Source of the DNA: Scytalidium lignicola
Lineage: Eukaryota > Ascomycota > Leotiomycetes
Reading direction: 5' to 3'
Assembly: GCA_002812745.2 (NCBI GenBank)
Contig: NCSJ02000605.1
Location: 1 to 14,313, forward strand
Length of the DNA: 14,313 nt
The notes under the pieces: generated by a model
Told to the model about the DNA's origin: nothing
Database searches by the model: none
What the model saw: only the letters and a program-made list of their open reading frames with translations
In this document: positions 1-9,488 of the stretch, one piece after another
Layout: every line of letters starts with the position of its first letter
How positions within the stretch are numbered: the first letter of the stretch is position 1
Program-made: the position numbers and the translations under genes

Positions 1-153
1 GTGGGTATGGCTGGAGGGGGGATCGGGGTTGGAGCTGGATAGAGGGAATATGACATGATGGATGCGCTTTTGAGGAAGGGGAGAGCGGAGGCATATAGTT
101 TATGATGCAATAAGAGAGGAGGAAAAAGAGAAAGGATGCGCAGTGATACTCAC

Positions 154-198
154 ACTAGGGGCCATGATGGGCCGGGAAGAGTCCAGGGAGACGGGCAT
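154..198 (-). CDS. Possible first coding exon of a gene leaving the window on the left (very tentative)
   Basis: On the minus strand an ATG at 198-196 opens 15 codons (beginning MPVSLDSS). They run straight into a consensus donor, GTGAGT, at 153-148. A pyrimidine-rich stretch and an acceptor-like TATCCAG follow near position 37, and the frame could continue to the window edge. A T-rich stretch lies upstream of the ATG. The exon is too short for any family assignment and no homology is recognisable. It could equally be chance in a CT-rich sequence. The 111-aa open frame covering the same bases in another frame is low-complexity Ser/Pro/Phe and is not taken as a gene. Confidence 0.15.
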
Positions 199-554
199 GA
201 TGTTTCTGTTTCAGGCCGTCGCAAAACCAAAAAAAAAAAAAAGCTGGCTGATCGCCGGGTTAACGCGGGCGGGTGCTTCGGTGCTGGGGATTTCTGAGTG
301 AGGAATAGGTATATTTTATCGGGGCTGGGATGAGAGAGATGGGGCGTGCGAAAGGAGCACACGCACTTAAGAGGGGACGACGTTGGGGTGCGGGCGGTAT
401 GGCGGTGCAACTTTCTTGCAGAAAATGAACGGGAGAAAAAGAAGAAAGGGAGGAAAAGAAGAAAAGAGCCTAGGGTGTGTTTCAATAATAAGAATAAGCC
501 CTGGTCGGATGCCTCAAACAGGGAGAGGATTGTAAGTTTCTTTGAATGGTGCTG

Positions 555-568
555 CTCCCGTACGGGAG
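555..568. repeat. 14-bp perfect palindrome CTCCCGTACGGGAG
   Basis: CTCCCGTACGGGAG reads identically on both strands. It resembles, with one extra C/G pair, the CTCCGTACGGAG-type palindromes seen in the 12.1-12.6 kb repeat region of this window. It could be a transcription-factor half-site pair or a remnant of a repeat terminus. Sequence alone does not decide. Confidence 0.5.
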
Positions 569-1297
569 TGAAGGTGACGAGATAGCAAGTGGTGGTGGTG
601 CACGGACGAGGGCGGTGGAGACGACGAGTGGTGGTGGTTGAAGGGAGCGAAGGGAAAAGACAAGGAGGGGGAAACCTTCTTCTCGCGTGGTTTCTCCTGC
701 GGGCGTATCCTTTCGGCGGCTTTCCTCCTCTTCTTCTTCTTTGGTGGTTCCTGGGCGGCGCACATTTTGCTGTAGATCAGCCTTTTGTATTTATACTGTA
801 CGACATCTACGATTTGCATCATCTAAGCCCAATGCTACTCTGTCGGTGCTTCTGCTGTACGGCTGTAGATCCAACTGCTGTTGCTGCTCCTGATTGCTGA
901 TCTTGCTACTGTGCTAGTGTGTACCCAGGTACCTCACTCGAGCACCAAGTACAGTACTGAGCATTGAGAGATGTACAGTACGGTTACTCTTCCGTGTCTT
1001 CCTCCTTGTCTCCTGAGTAAGGAGTCATAGCAAGCCTGACCTAAGATGACCGGCGCTTTGGGAACCACACCACCACCTTTAGCTGCATGGATCTAGGCTT
1101 GTACAATAGAGTACAGTAGTAGACAGTAGTACGCCAGGGCAAGAGCCAAGCCAAATGAAAAGGGGCGGGGGATAGTTAATCTAAAGCAGAAAGGAAAGGA
1201 AAAGGAAAAGGAAAAGGAGTGGTCAATCCATTGCATCTCGACGCGGACAACGGGGCAGAAAAGAGTTCTTGCACCGGCCATTAAGCACACTTGTACT

Positions 1298-1317
1298 GTA
1301 CTGTACAGTACTGTACA
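1298..1317. repeat. Overlapping palindromes built from GTACTGTACAGTAC
   Basis: Two perfect palindromes overlap here: a 14-mer at 1298-1311 (GTACTGTACAGTAC) and a 16-mer at 1302-1317 (TGTACAGTACTGTACA). They belong to the pentanucleotide-type TACAG/TACTG family that recurs through this intergenic region. They probably arose by microsatellite slippage, since any (CAGTA)n tract that switches strand phase yields such palindromes. Confidence 0.6.
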
Positions 1318-1637
1318 TCAGCTACTGCCATGTCTTCTGGATGCAACTCTCTGCTCCTCTACCTCTGGACCCTTCCAGCCATTCCAGCCGTTCCACACGT
1401 TGCAGTACAGTAACGTAATCAATGCCGACCTGGGCAGTGGTGGAGCGGTGCTGCACGACCGGGCTTCCTGGCAAGTTTGTTTCGTCTTTGCCACGAGGCC
1501 TCAGGGGAGCGGGGCCATGATCTTCCCTCGTCATCTCTCTCTCTCAAGCACCAACACCCACGACCACCTTTGAAGCGCAGTAGCCTGCCGTGCCCTGCGT
1601 CGTCTTCTGCATGGCTTTCTTTCTTCTGTGCGGAGAG

Positions 1638-1677
1638 CAGTACAGTACAGTACAGTACAGTACAGTACAGTACAGTA
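1638..1677 (+). repeat. (CAGTA)8 pentanucleotide microsatellite
   Basis: Eight perfect tandem copies of CAGTA, directly followed by CTC. This is the longest of several TACAGTA-containing sites between about 794 and 1865 (others at 794-801, 950-957, 974-981, about 1114, 1293-1317, about 1404 and about 1860). It lies in non-coding DNA. Confidence 0.95.
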
Positions 1678-2953
1678 CTCCCTTTGTCATAACTGGATGG
1701 TATTAACTATTAACTGACCTCATGAATGACACATAATTATACGGTACGGGTACTGTTCCCCGTATGGTCGCAATGCCGCAGCGGGAGCGATAGCAACGGG
1801 GCAGCAGAAGAATACAGCGGGTCCAGGAAGGCAAGTTACTTGTACAATACCAAGTACATGTACTGTAGCAGTGAGAGCGTGGCTCGGGATCCCCACTGCG
1901 GAAAAGGTTGTCGGTCAATGGTCCATGGTCCATGGCGCATGGGCGCATGGGCGTACATATGGCGTGGATTTCACACACGGCGACCGCATGCTGGGAAAGG
2001 AGAAGGGGGAAGGGGAAGGGGTGTTTTTAAGATGTGAAGATGTGGTGCAAGGAGAAACGGGATCACACGTGGCAATAACGCGCTCCCAAGATCAACCCCC
2101 TCCCCAAAAAAGATTGTTTTCTTTTCTCCGGGGTCTCACGGTCGCTCTCTCGTCCCAAGGCGTCACCATTTGCTGGTTCCAAGTGCGCCGCGTCGCTCCT
2201 CACAGGGCTTCCAATAATACTTACTACAATAACGCCCCCCTAACTGGTTGCTGGAACAAAAAGCCAGACGGCCAAGCAGCAAGCCACCGAGGATCCCCAT
2301 CTCATCTCTGCAGATGCCCCTGCGGCATGCTCTGCTCATTTCTCTCATTCTTCTTCAACTTCCTCGTGCTGGTCTCTCGATCTCGTTGCTCTCTAGCCGC
2401 CACAGCCCCGTACTAATGGATACCGCAGAGGTTGGACATTGTTGGACACGCACTTTGAAACCTTCTCTACCGGTACTCTACTTTACCCTACTCGACCCTA
2501 CTCTATTGTATCGTGCTTGTCACAGAATATGAAAAAGCAAAAAGGCACAGGCCTTCCCTCTGGGCAGCTAGCCGCTTCAGCCACAGGGCTCGATGGACAA
2601 ACTTTCTGTTTGCTCCTTGCGGCATGCTAATTACTGTATTTGTGGTTTGCTTTGCTTAATTGTCTGCCAAACCCTTGCTGGTGATTCATCTTTCTTCTGC
2701 CCATGAATTCCCCCCCTCCCCCCCGCAAGTATCCGATAATGTAAGGATGGGTTCTTGGCTTTCCAGATCTCCTCGCTCTTGTAGCAGCATCATGATTATC
2801 AAAGCAATTGTGGCCTCGGGCACCAGCGCCACAGGACAAGCCGCATCCAAATCTTGATAGATCTCAAAAGTTTCAGCACAGGGCAGGACTCGTAGTGAGC
2901 AAAGGAAGGGAAACAATAATTAATTACCCCGCTCCTAGTCTGAATTCGTCAAT

Positions 2954-5041
2954 ATGCCCAAGCAGAAACTCTTGGTAAAGGACACCAAGAAGAAATCGAA
3001 AAAGTCCCAGCAGGTGTGCCCACCCTGCCCCTCTCGCGATGATAAATTTCTTGTATTCACATGAACAAACCTGACTAGGCCCCAACTTCGGCAGATGAGT
3101 ATCTAGAGGGTAAATTCCATCGCTCCTTTCCCTCCTTCTTCGAATTCCCATGTTCAGTTGAGAATATATTCTTTTCTGCAAAACCCAAAAACAAAACAAA
3201 AAAGAAAGCTTACAATTGCGGGGCATTAGTGGGTGTGGATTTCGAAGAAGCTGGCGAGAAATGGCGAGCCGGTGACGCAGCTAAAGTGTGTCTTCAAAAA
3301 ACAAACTTCCAAAAATTTCCTTTTTACTAGAGAGAGATCTAATATATTTTTAATTAAAAATCAAAAGTCGACACGATTCTTTATACGAGCTATCGATACC
3401 TATGACGAAGGCTTGCGGAAGTTCTCCGCTTCATTTGACCTTGCTTATAACAAGTAATTCTTCCCCCGTTTCATATATATACCTAACATTTCCCAGTGAT
3501 TTTCATTTTTGAAAAAAAAAAATGAATAGCTGACTCAATTTTGTTCTCCTTTCTTAGGGCACGGGTTCAGTATGAGCTTACGCAGTACCCCAAGTTGACA
3601 GAGCAGCTGCCGGGTAGTCTGATCGAACTCTTGACTACTGCGCTCGAGTCTAGTCGCTTTGCTTTACAATTACGACAGGATAGTACTGATGTTTTATTGT
3701 AAGTGGGATAGACCCTTTTGTTTTGGTTTTTGTACAGTTAGGGGAAATAAAGCATTCTTTGCTAGAATGTTGGCCATTCCCAGTCAATATCGTTACTGCA
3801 ATTTCTTCCAAACAAATTATTGGTTTTATGGATTACTAGCTATTAGGCCGTAATAAGCATTCTATTTATACATCTCTTGTTTAGATACCCAAAGCAACGC
3901 TGACCGTTGTAGTAATACCGGTCAAGTTCTTACCAGTCTAGGACAAGCTCTAGTTACAGAAAATATTAGACTAGATGAGGCCACTTCTCTGCTCCAAGAG
4001 GCCATGGAGTTATTTCAGCGTTGCCTAACCTTACAGGAGTGCCAGAAAGAAAATCAGATCCTGGAGCAACCTAAAGAGGCACCTTCCGGCGAAGGCTCAG
4101 CCCCTCAACCGGATCCAACCGCACCGCAAGAAGAAGAAGAAGAAGAAGAAGAAGAAGAAGAAGAAGAAGAAGAAGAAGATAGCATGATGCAAGAAGAGGA
4201 GGTGTGGGCAAGTGTTTCGGAGCCTATCACTAACGACACACTGGTAGACACAATGCTCGCACAACTTGAGGCTGGCACAACACTCTGTGGTCTCACGACG
4301 GTCCAAACATTAAACATCCTCGACTGGCTAGTAGCTTATTCCAAAGAGCTAGTTGACAATAAGCTGCCAGTTTATCTGGAAGGAACCGGTAGGGACGCTG
4401 AAGCTAGGCTGGCGGGGATCAACTTCCTCTGTGCAGTTTCAGACGCCTTCTTCCGATCTGGCAGATACACAGGACAGGAATACGAAGAAAGTGTCCGGAA
4501 TGCTTTTGCATCGTATAAGAACATCAATGCAGAACCTAGAGCCTTATGTGACAGGGCTGAAGCGTGGATCACCTACAATGCTTCTGTTAGTTTGTATGCC
4601 GACCAGTCTCACCACTTGACGTCTCGATGGAATACGCTGTCGGTAGCCGTCCAGTCATTATCCGCAGCTGCAAAGCTTCCCACTGCACAGAACCTGGCAA
4701 CCATTCACCTCCTCCGAGGCGACGTCGAGCTTCTCCGCTACCAGCTTGGTCAGCCGCCATTGAATTATCCTGCTGCCGCATCAAATTCAGGAACCCTCTT
4801 GAAGAATTCCGTGACGTATTATCGTGGGGCCCAGAGGGAGGCAGATAACTCGGACTTGCCGCAGGAAGGCATGGAAGCGCGTGTTAAGGGAGCAGTGGCA
4901 CAGGGCCTAAGAGGAGATGCTTCAACGATCAGGAGTTTGATGGGAACTAATGGTAGCGTCACTCAGGGAATTCTGGAGCAGTGTCTGGATGAGGGGCTAG
5001 TTACTTTGGATGATCTTAGAGATCGGTTGGGTGTGACTTAA
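2954..5041 (+). CDS. Conserved fungal TPR-domain protein (UPF0661-like), six exons, about 500 aa
   Basis: Exons: 2954-3013, 3079-3109, 3230-3285, 3368-3453, 3558-3698 and 3913-5041. They join in frame to 500 codons plus TAA. Donors are GTGTGC, GTAAAT, GTGTGT, GTAATT and GTAAGT; all acceptors end in AG. The Lys-rich start (MPKQKLLVKDTKKKSKK) is followed by ADEYL and GVDFEEAGEKWRAGD, then RFFIRAIDTYDEGL, FDLAYNKARVQYEL and DVLFNTGQVLTSLGQAL. This is a run of TPR-like helical pairs over roughly residues 22-180. Residues 198-213 are 16 consecutive Glu, followed by a second helical region to the C terminus. From memory the family matches the S. pombe UPF0661 TPR protein type; its molecular role is not known to me. 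The ATG has A at -3 and gives the basic N terminus. Exon 1 (20 codons) and the weak 3' acceptors are the least certain joins. The next gene lies 1.27 kb downstream on the same strand. Confidence 0.9.
3699..3912 (+). other. Fifth intron of the TPR gene, long, with two candidate acceptors
   Basis: Donor GTAAGT at 3699 is strong. The frame and the conserved LFNTGQVL sequence are restored only by the acceptor GTTGTAG ending at 3912, which lies just after a CTGAC branch-like site. A better-looking acceptor, CTTGTTTAG, ends about 28 nt earlier. Using it would insert a segment with an in-frame TGA within a few codons. At 214 nt this intron is much longer than the other four (65-120 nt). Confidence 0.75.
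4130..4177 (+). repeat. (GAA)16 coding microsatellite, poly-Glu tract
   Basis: Sixteen uninterrupted GAA codons inside the last exon of the TPR gene. They encode Glu 198-213 between a Pro/Gln-rich linker (DPTAPQ) and DSMMQEEEVW. No GAG interrupts the tract, so it should be prone to slippage and length variation between strains. It appears to sit in a disordered, acidic linker between two helical regions. Confidence 0.97.
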
Positions 5042-6310
5042 GGTCACACGGAGGAATTAGAGGTACAGGTCTCTTGGGAGAGCGGACGTTAGTTCCAGTA
5101 AATTCAAAGAGATCTGTAGTATGGGACTGACTGATAATGATTTATTCAGCTTTTGATGATAGTAATTCCTTATGTCCGTTCTTAGCGCCGATTAACCATC
5201 GCCGAAAAATATTCGAAGGTTTTCAAAAATTAGAGTTTGTCGTATCAGTACGACAAGTCAGACGTGCAACAAAACCTTTTGCCATCCTTTGGATGCATTG
5301 AGGAGTGAGTATCCTCAGATATATAACTAAGCAGGGTATTTGTAATTTACGTCACAAGGAGATGTGCTCTACTTGTATAGTTCTACAATAACCATGTTTG
5401 GTATATATGGGTGTTTTTTTNAATATTTTCTAACTAGGCTAAATATGTATATCTATATTTCGCGTCACTGATGTAGGAAATCAATCAATTAATCAAGCAT
5501 TATTTTTAGCTAATTTGTTTAGAATTAGGATTCGGCCAGATGAAAACATGCTAGACAAAGAGAGAGGGATTGTACCTGTGCACATTAAAGCAAGTCGACA
5601 GCTCAACTCATTCACTCTCTCCTTCCGCGTAATTTATTAACTAAGTAACTGCAATCAGTTTAAATATCAAAATAAAAGCTGGTCAACCCTAAATTTAATC
5701 CAATGGCAACAGTGATTTTGCTAATCGCCCATGTCCTTTCATCTAGTAGGTTGGTATTTTTGTGCCTGACAAACGAGACACGAGACCTCTGCTCTCGTAA
5801 GAGCATGGTTCGCTTAATGCTCCCGGCATCTGGAGTTTAAATTCACTAGCGCCACTTTTGACAATTTCGCAAGGCCTCATCACAACATCCAACGATTTCG
5901 CAATATCACCTTCAGTGTTTTCAAAAACCTCTATAATCTCCAAGTTCAACCCTCTCCTCTCACCTCCGTTCGATTCTTATCAACAATCATTCATATCTTA
6001 CCTCCCATTCACCTTTGTGTGCATCTTGTTTCCAGCCCCATCAGAAGAGGAACCTTTTTTACCTCGCGGTAACGCCCATCCATTCTTCCTTCGATACATC
6101 GCCGATATCCGTTACAGGACTCGACAGATTCGAAGCTCTTCCTTCCTATCACGCTCTTTGATACCATATCCAATCTACAAAGCTACCCCCCTTAGTAGCT
6201 CCAATTTAAGCCAAGCACACAAGCTCTTCAAATCGAATTTGCATTTTCTTTGTAATACGGTGTTGAGAGTTTTTTTTTGGTTTTGCACTTTTATCTTCTC
6301 AGTTGGCAAG
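5042..6310. other. Intergenic: 3' region of the TPR gene and promoter/leader of the NTF2-RRM gene
   Basis: AT-rich DNA with one N at 5421 and no convincing gene in the first part. 5237-5256 holds a short perfect hairpin, and 5790-5822 holds competing short inverted repeats. From about 5930 the + strand becomes strongly pyrimidine-rich, as is usual for fungal leaders, up to the ATG at 6311. The frame from 5858 to 6310 happens to stay open in phase with that ATG. Its composition looks like leader sequence, so it is not included in the protein. Confidence 0.6.
5237..5256. other. Perfect 8-bp stem, 4-nt loop hairpin downstream of the TPR gene
   Basis: TTGTCGTA and TACGACAA flank the loop TCAG, about 200 nt after the TPR stop codon. 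It lies either in the 3' UTR or just beyond it. It could be an RNA structure or a small repeat remnant. The sequence gives no further clue. Confidence 0.5.
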
Positions 6311-8051
6311 ATGTCTACCAACGGCAGCTTTACCCAGCAGGACCAGTACAAAAATACCACTGAGCAGTATCCCGCGACTTCTGGCCCCGCTGATTCAAAT
6401 GTTAACGCTTCCGGAAATGGTGACTTGTCCAAGGACGAGGTTGGATGGTACTTTGTTGAGCAATATTATACTACCCTGAGCAAATCCCCAGAAAAACTTC
6501 ACGTAGGTGTTCCAAAAGCTTTCAAAAGCGCGAGATTCAGTGACTTAAAAGGAATTATTTAGCTGTTCTATGGCAAACGATCTCAATTTGTTTCTGGTTC
6601 TGAGGCCGAAGTGCTTTCAGTTTCTGTTGGACGAAGTGTAAGTTCTTCTACGCCAGATTTCATTTTAGAATATCCGTCTAATTCTTCTTAGGCTATCCAA
6701 GAACGCATCCGCGAGCTTGATTTCCAGGATTGCAAAGTCCGTGTCTCCAACGTCGACTCCCAAGCATCCTTCGATAACATCGTAATCCAAGTCATTGGTG
6801 AGACTTCGAACAAGTCTGCTGAACTCAAAAAGTTCGTCCAGACCTTCGTCCTCGCCCAACAACCTACCGGCTACTTCGTTCTTAATGACATCTTTCGGTA
6901 TATTAACGAGGAAGGTGAAGAGGAGCCTGTTGAGGGCGAAGCTGCAGAGGAGGATACTGCACCTCTAGCCAATGATGCCCAACCTGAGGAAATTGAGGCC
7001 CCTAAGCCCCAAACAGCGGTTGAAGAATCGCTGGCTGAGGCCCCAGGCGTTGATGAAGTTGAGAAGGTAGAGCAAACAATGGATGAGCAACCAGCTGTCA
7101 CTGAAGCCCCTACAACAAATGGAGCAGCAGCAGAGACGGAAGACGCCGCAGCTCCTGGAGAAGCCCTGGCACCCGAAGCAGTTGAGCAGGAGGTTGAGCA
7201 GGAAACTATCAAGGAGGTTGAGACTCCGAAAGAGCCAACTCCAACTCCACAAGTATCAGAAACCCAGCCTGCTGTCGAGAAACCCGCTGCTCCTTCTAAA
7301 CCAATGAGCTGGGCTAGTCGTGCTGCTGCCGCAGTTGTCTCAGCTCCAAAACCAGCAATCCCAGCTACCATTCCTGTACCAAAAATCTCTACCCCTCCTG
7401 CTCAGTCTCGCCCAGCTCCTGCTACTCAGCCCGCAAAGGCTGCTCAGCCGGCTACCACTACTACTCCAACAACCGAGAAAGAAAAGGAGAAGGAGAAGGA
7501 GAGCACTCAAGGTGCGGGATGGCAGACAGCTGGAAGTGACCATTCCAAGCGACAAAATCGGCCGCAATCAATCTCTCAGCCTCCTGAGAAGGAGGGTACT
7601 ATGGGTTATGTGAGGTATGTCACTGAGAAGGTCTCAGCTGATGAGTTACGGGCAGCATTGGCTTCGTTTGGCGAGTTGATCTACTTTGATATCAACCGTT
7701 CAAAGGTAATGCGACTTTTCATATTCCTATTGAGGAACCTCCGCTAATGCTGAATAGAACTGTGCCTTTGTTGAATACGCTACCCCCGCTGGATACCAAG
7801 CTGCGGCAGCTGCCAACCCTCATCAGGTTTCTGGGGAATCTATATTTGTCGAGCCACGAAGACCAAAGACAAGTGGCTATGGCGGTAACTTCAATGCTTC
7901 CCGTGGTGGCATGAACCAACGTGGTCGTGGTGGATTTGAGCAAGGCCGTGGTAGTGGTCAAGGAGGCCGTGGAAACTTCCAACAGAGCCGTGGCCGTGGT
8001 GGCAGCGCTGCTCGAGGAGGACGGACCGCCAGCCAGCCTGCAAATGCTTGA
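6311..8051 (+). CDS. nxt3: NTF2-domain and RRM protein of the G3BP/Bre5/Nxt3 family, four exons, 524 aa
   Basis: Exons 6311-6502, 6563-6637, 6692-7705 and 7758-8051 join in frame; introns are 60, 54 and 52 nt. Residues about 43-160 form an NTF2-like fold (DEVGWYFVEQYYTTL, LFYGKRSQFVSG, then TGYFVLNDIFRYI). Residues about 163-390 are a long acidic, Ala/Pro/Thr-rich disordered linker with a KEKEKEKE stretch. Residues 394-463 are an RRM (GYVRYVTEKV, RNP1 NCAFVEYA at 428-435). Residues about 467-518 are an RGG/RG-rich tail. This domain order is that of metazoan G3BP, budding yeast Bre5 (cofactor of the deubiquitinase Ubp3) and fission yeast Nxt3, which are cytoplasmic RNA-binding proteins linked to stress granules and deubiquitination. 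The ATG has A at -3 and starts just before the N-terminal polar segment. The gene converges on the septin-like gene at 9489. Family assignment is firm; the cofactor role is inferred from homologues. Confidence 0.95.
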
Positions 8052-9488
8052 GTTGGCTAGTCCTATTCCAAACCCCTTCTCGCCTACCAGAACGTCGAGC
8101 TCAACATTGATCCCAAACCTCGACGATGTATCATACTTTGTCGTTCGTGGTCCTTTCGTCTCCCTGATCCTCTCAACCTCACAGCTCTGTACTCTCTACC
8201 TTAAATCCCCGCATTTTCAGCACCACATATACCTCAGTCACAGTCTCGAACTCCCCCGGGTACTGTTGTCTGCCCTCCGCTTTATGAGAGCAACGATCTA
8301 CTAGTGTTACATGACTTGCTTTTTAGCGTTTCATATTAATTTAACGGTCTCAAAGGGTTTCCAGGGTTTCAGGTTTCATGGCTCATGNAAATTTTTCCAC
8401 ACTGCACCAAAAAAGATCTCTTAATTTTTTGTGGTATCCTTCCGTTAAAAGTCATCATTTTCACGGCACGGCACATAAAGTTTTCATGTGTATCTTGTGT
8501 GTGTCTGCCGTGTGCACTTATTTGTATTTTTCTCTCTCAAACTTGTTCTACTGCGTTTTCAAAAAACAAAAAAGCAAAAAGCAAAAAGCTGGCATTATTT
8601 AGCATGCATGTTTTATAGCTTCTTTCCTGCCGTCACAGCGATCTCCCTATTTTTTTGATACATACGCAGAAGNAAAAAAAGTTAGGCAACACGTTAGTGG
8701 AAAAATGCAAAAAATGCAATGGATGAAAACGGAATGACCTCCCCTTTTCAAAAAACAAAACAAAACATCTTTTTTTGGGTTCCCCATTTTTTGCGTGTTT
8801 GTGCTTTGTGTTGTGTACATCTTCCTATCTTAATTATAGGTGAAATGGGTTAGTATGGGGAGGAGGTGGGCCGTGGGTATTCTTTCTAAAATCGGAAGTG
8901 TAAAGCAAAAGTGAAGTAGTACTTGGAATAGGCATATATAACTGTGTAATATTTGTATGTATTGTACTCCAGTAATTGGCGGTCTTAGCCTTTGTATGCT
9001 TTTGCTATGTGCTTGACGACGTGATCTCTGTAATTACTTTACTGTGCTTGAGAACGGTTCCTTAAAAAATTGATTTGATTGAAGTATAGTATACTTTATG
9101 TATAGAAATTCATGTACGCCTGGTGATAATGCTTCTACTACTCTTTCGTATGCCGTACTCCAATCTGCAGGAAGATAACCGACAACTGCGCCTATAGGGG
9201 CAGTTAAAAAAAAAAAGGAAAGGTAGGGAGAGAAAGGATGAGGATAAGAGAATATACATATGCATATATGGAGAGAGAGAGAGTCAGCGAGTGAGGCGTG
9301 ACGAGTATTGTATAAAGCGCCCCCCAAGAGATCTACCTCCAAAATGAGAGCAAGTGCTCCTCCAACACAAACATTGAAACTTGAGATAAAATAAAAAATA
9401 AGAGACCTCCAACAACTTAGAAGAAAATGAAGCTCAATCGATCCTTTCCAGCAGCCGGGCAACATATACCACATTACTCTACCAATTA
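8052..9488. other. Intergenic region between convergent genes
   Basis: Contains the 3' ends of both neighbouring genes and no supportable gene. Visible features: three tandem AGGTTTC/AGGGTTTC-like units at about 8353-8378, GCAAAAA units at about 8571-8588, T- and A-runs, a (GA)n run at 9271-9283 beside an ATATGCATAT palindrome, and N bases at 8388 and 8673. The open frames here (for example minus 9495-9034) are low-complexity, overlap the 3' end of the septin-like gene and are not counted. Confidence 0.6.

Larger units (their letters stand above)
199..2953. other. Long non-coding intergenic region, simple-sequence rich
   Basis: About 2.7 kb with no open frame that looks like protein. The reading frames here are low-complexity products of GA-, GTG- and CT-rich DNA. 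Visible content: an A-run near 228-242; GA-rich stretches near 430-470; GTG/GGT runs near 590-650; AAAGG repeats near 1190-1217; a cluster of TACAGTAC motifs (794-1865); a short local duplication of ATGGTCC and GCATGGGC units near 1918-1952; and pyrimidine-rich DNA at 2100-2400. The right part presumably holds the promoter of the TPR gene starting at 2954. I cannot place a TATA box or transcription start. Confidence 0.6.

Noticed and set aside
374..405. Possible G-quadruplex (GGGG..GGGG..GGG)
   Set aside because: The fourth G-run is only two bases long and the first loop is eight bases, so the motif is weak.
150..485. 111-codon minus-strand open frame
   Set aside because: Low-complexity Phe/Ser/Pro produced by A/G-rich + strand sequence; no domain.
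1871..2416. 181-codon open frame on the + strand
   Set aside because: No recognisable domain, runs through locally duplicated GCATGG units and CT-rich DNA, and has no splice or start context beyond chance.
2314..2532. Signal-peptide-like start (MPLRHALLISLILLQLPRAG) in a + strand frame
   Set aside because: The hydrophobic run comes from a CTC/TTC-rich tract. The following residues look random and the frame soon ends, so it is more likely promoter or leader DNA of the TPR gene.
3659..3853. 64-codon + strand frame within the TPR gene
   Set aside because: Lies mostly inside the fifth intron, and the conserved protein continues only when this segment is spliced out.
5780..5870. tRNA-like look (short hairpins and a TTTAAATTC T-loop-like string)
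   Set aside because: No cloverleaf with a 7-bp acceptor stem and no proper A and B boxes could be laid out on either strand.
6871..7371. 166-codon Ser/Ala-rich minus-strand frame
   Set aside because: Antisense shadow of the acidic Ala/Pro/Glu linker of the NTF2-RRM protein.
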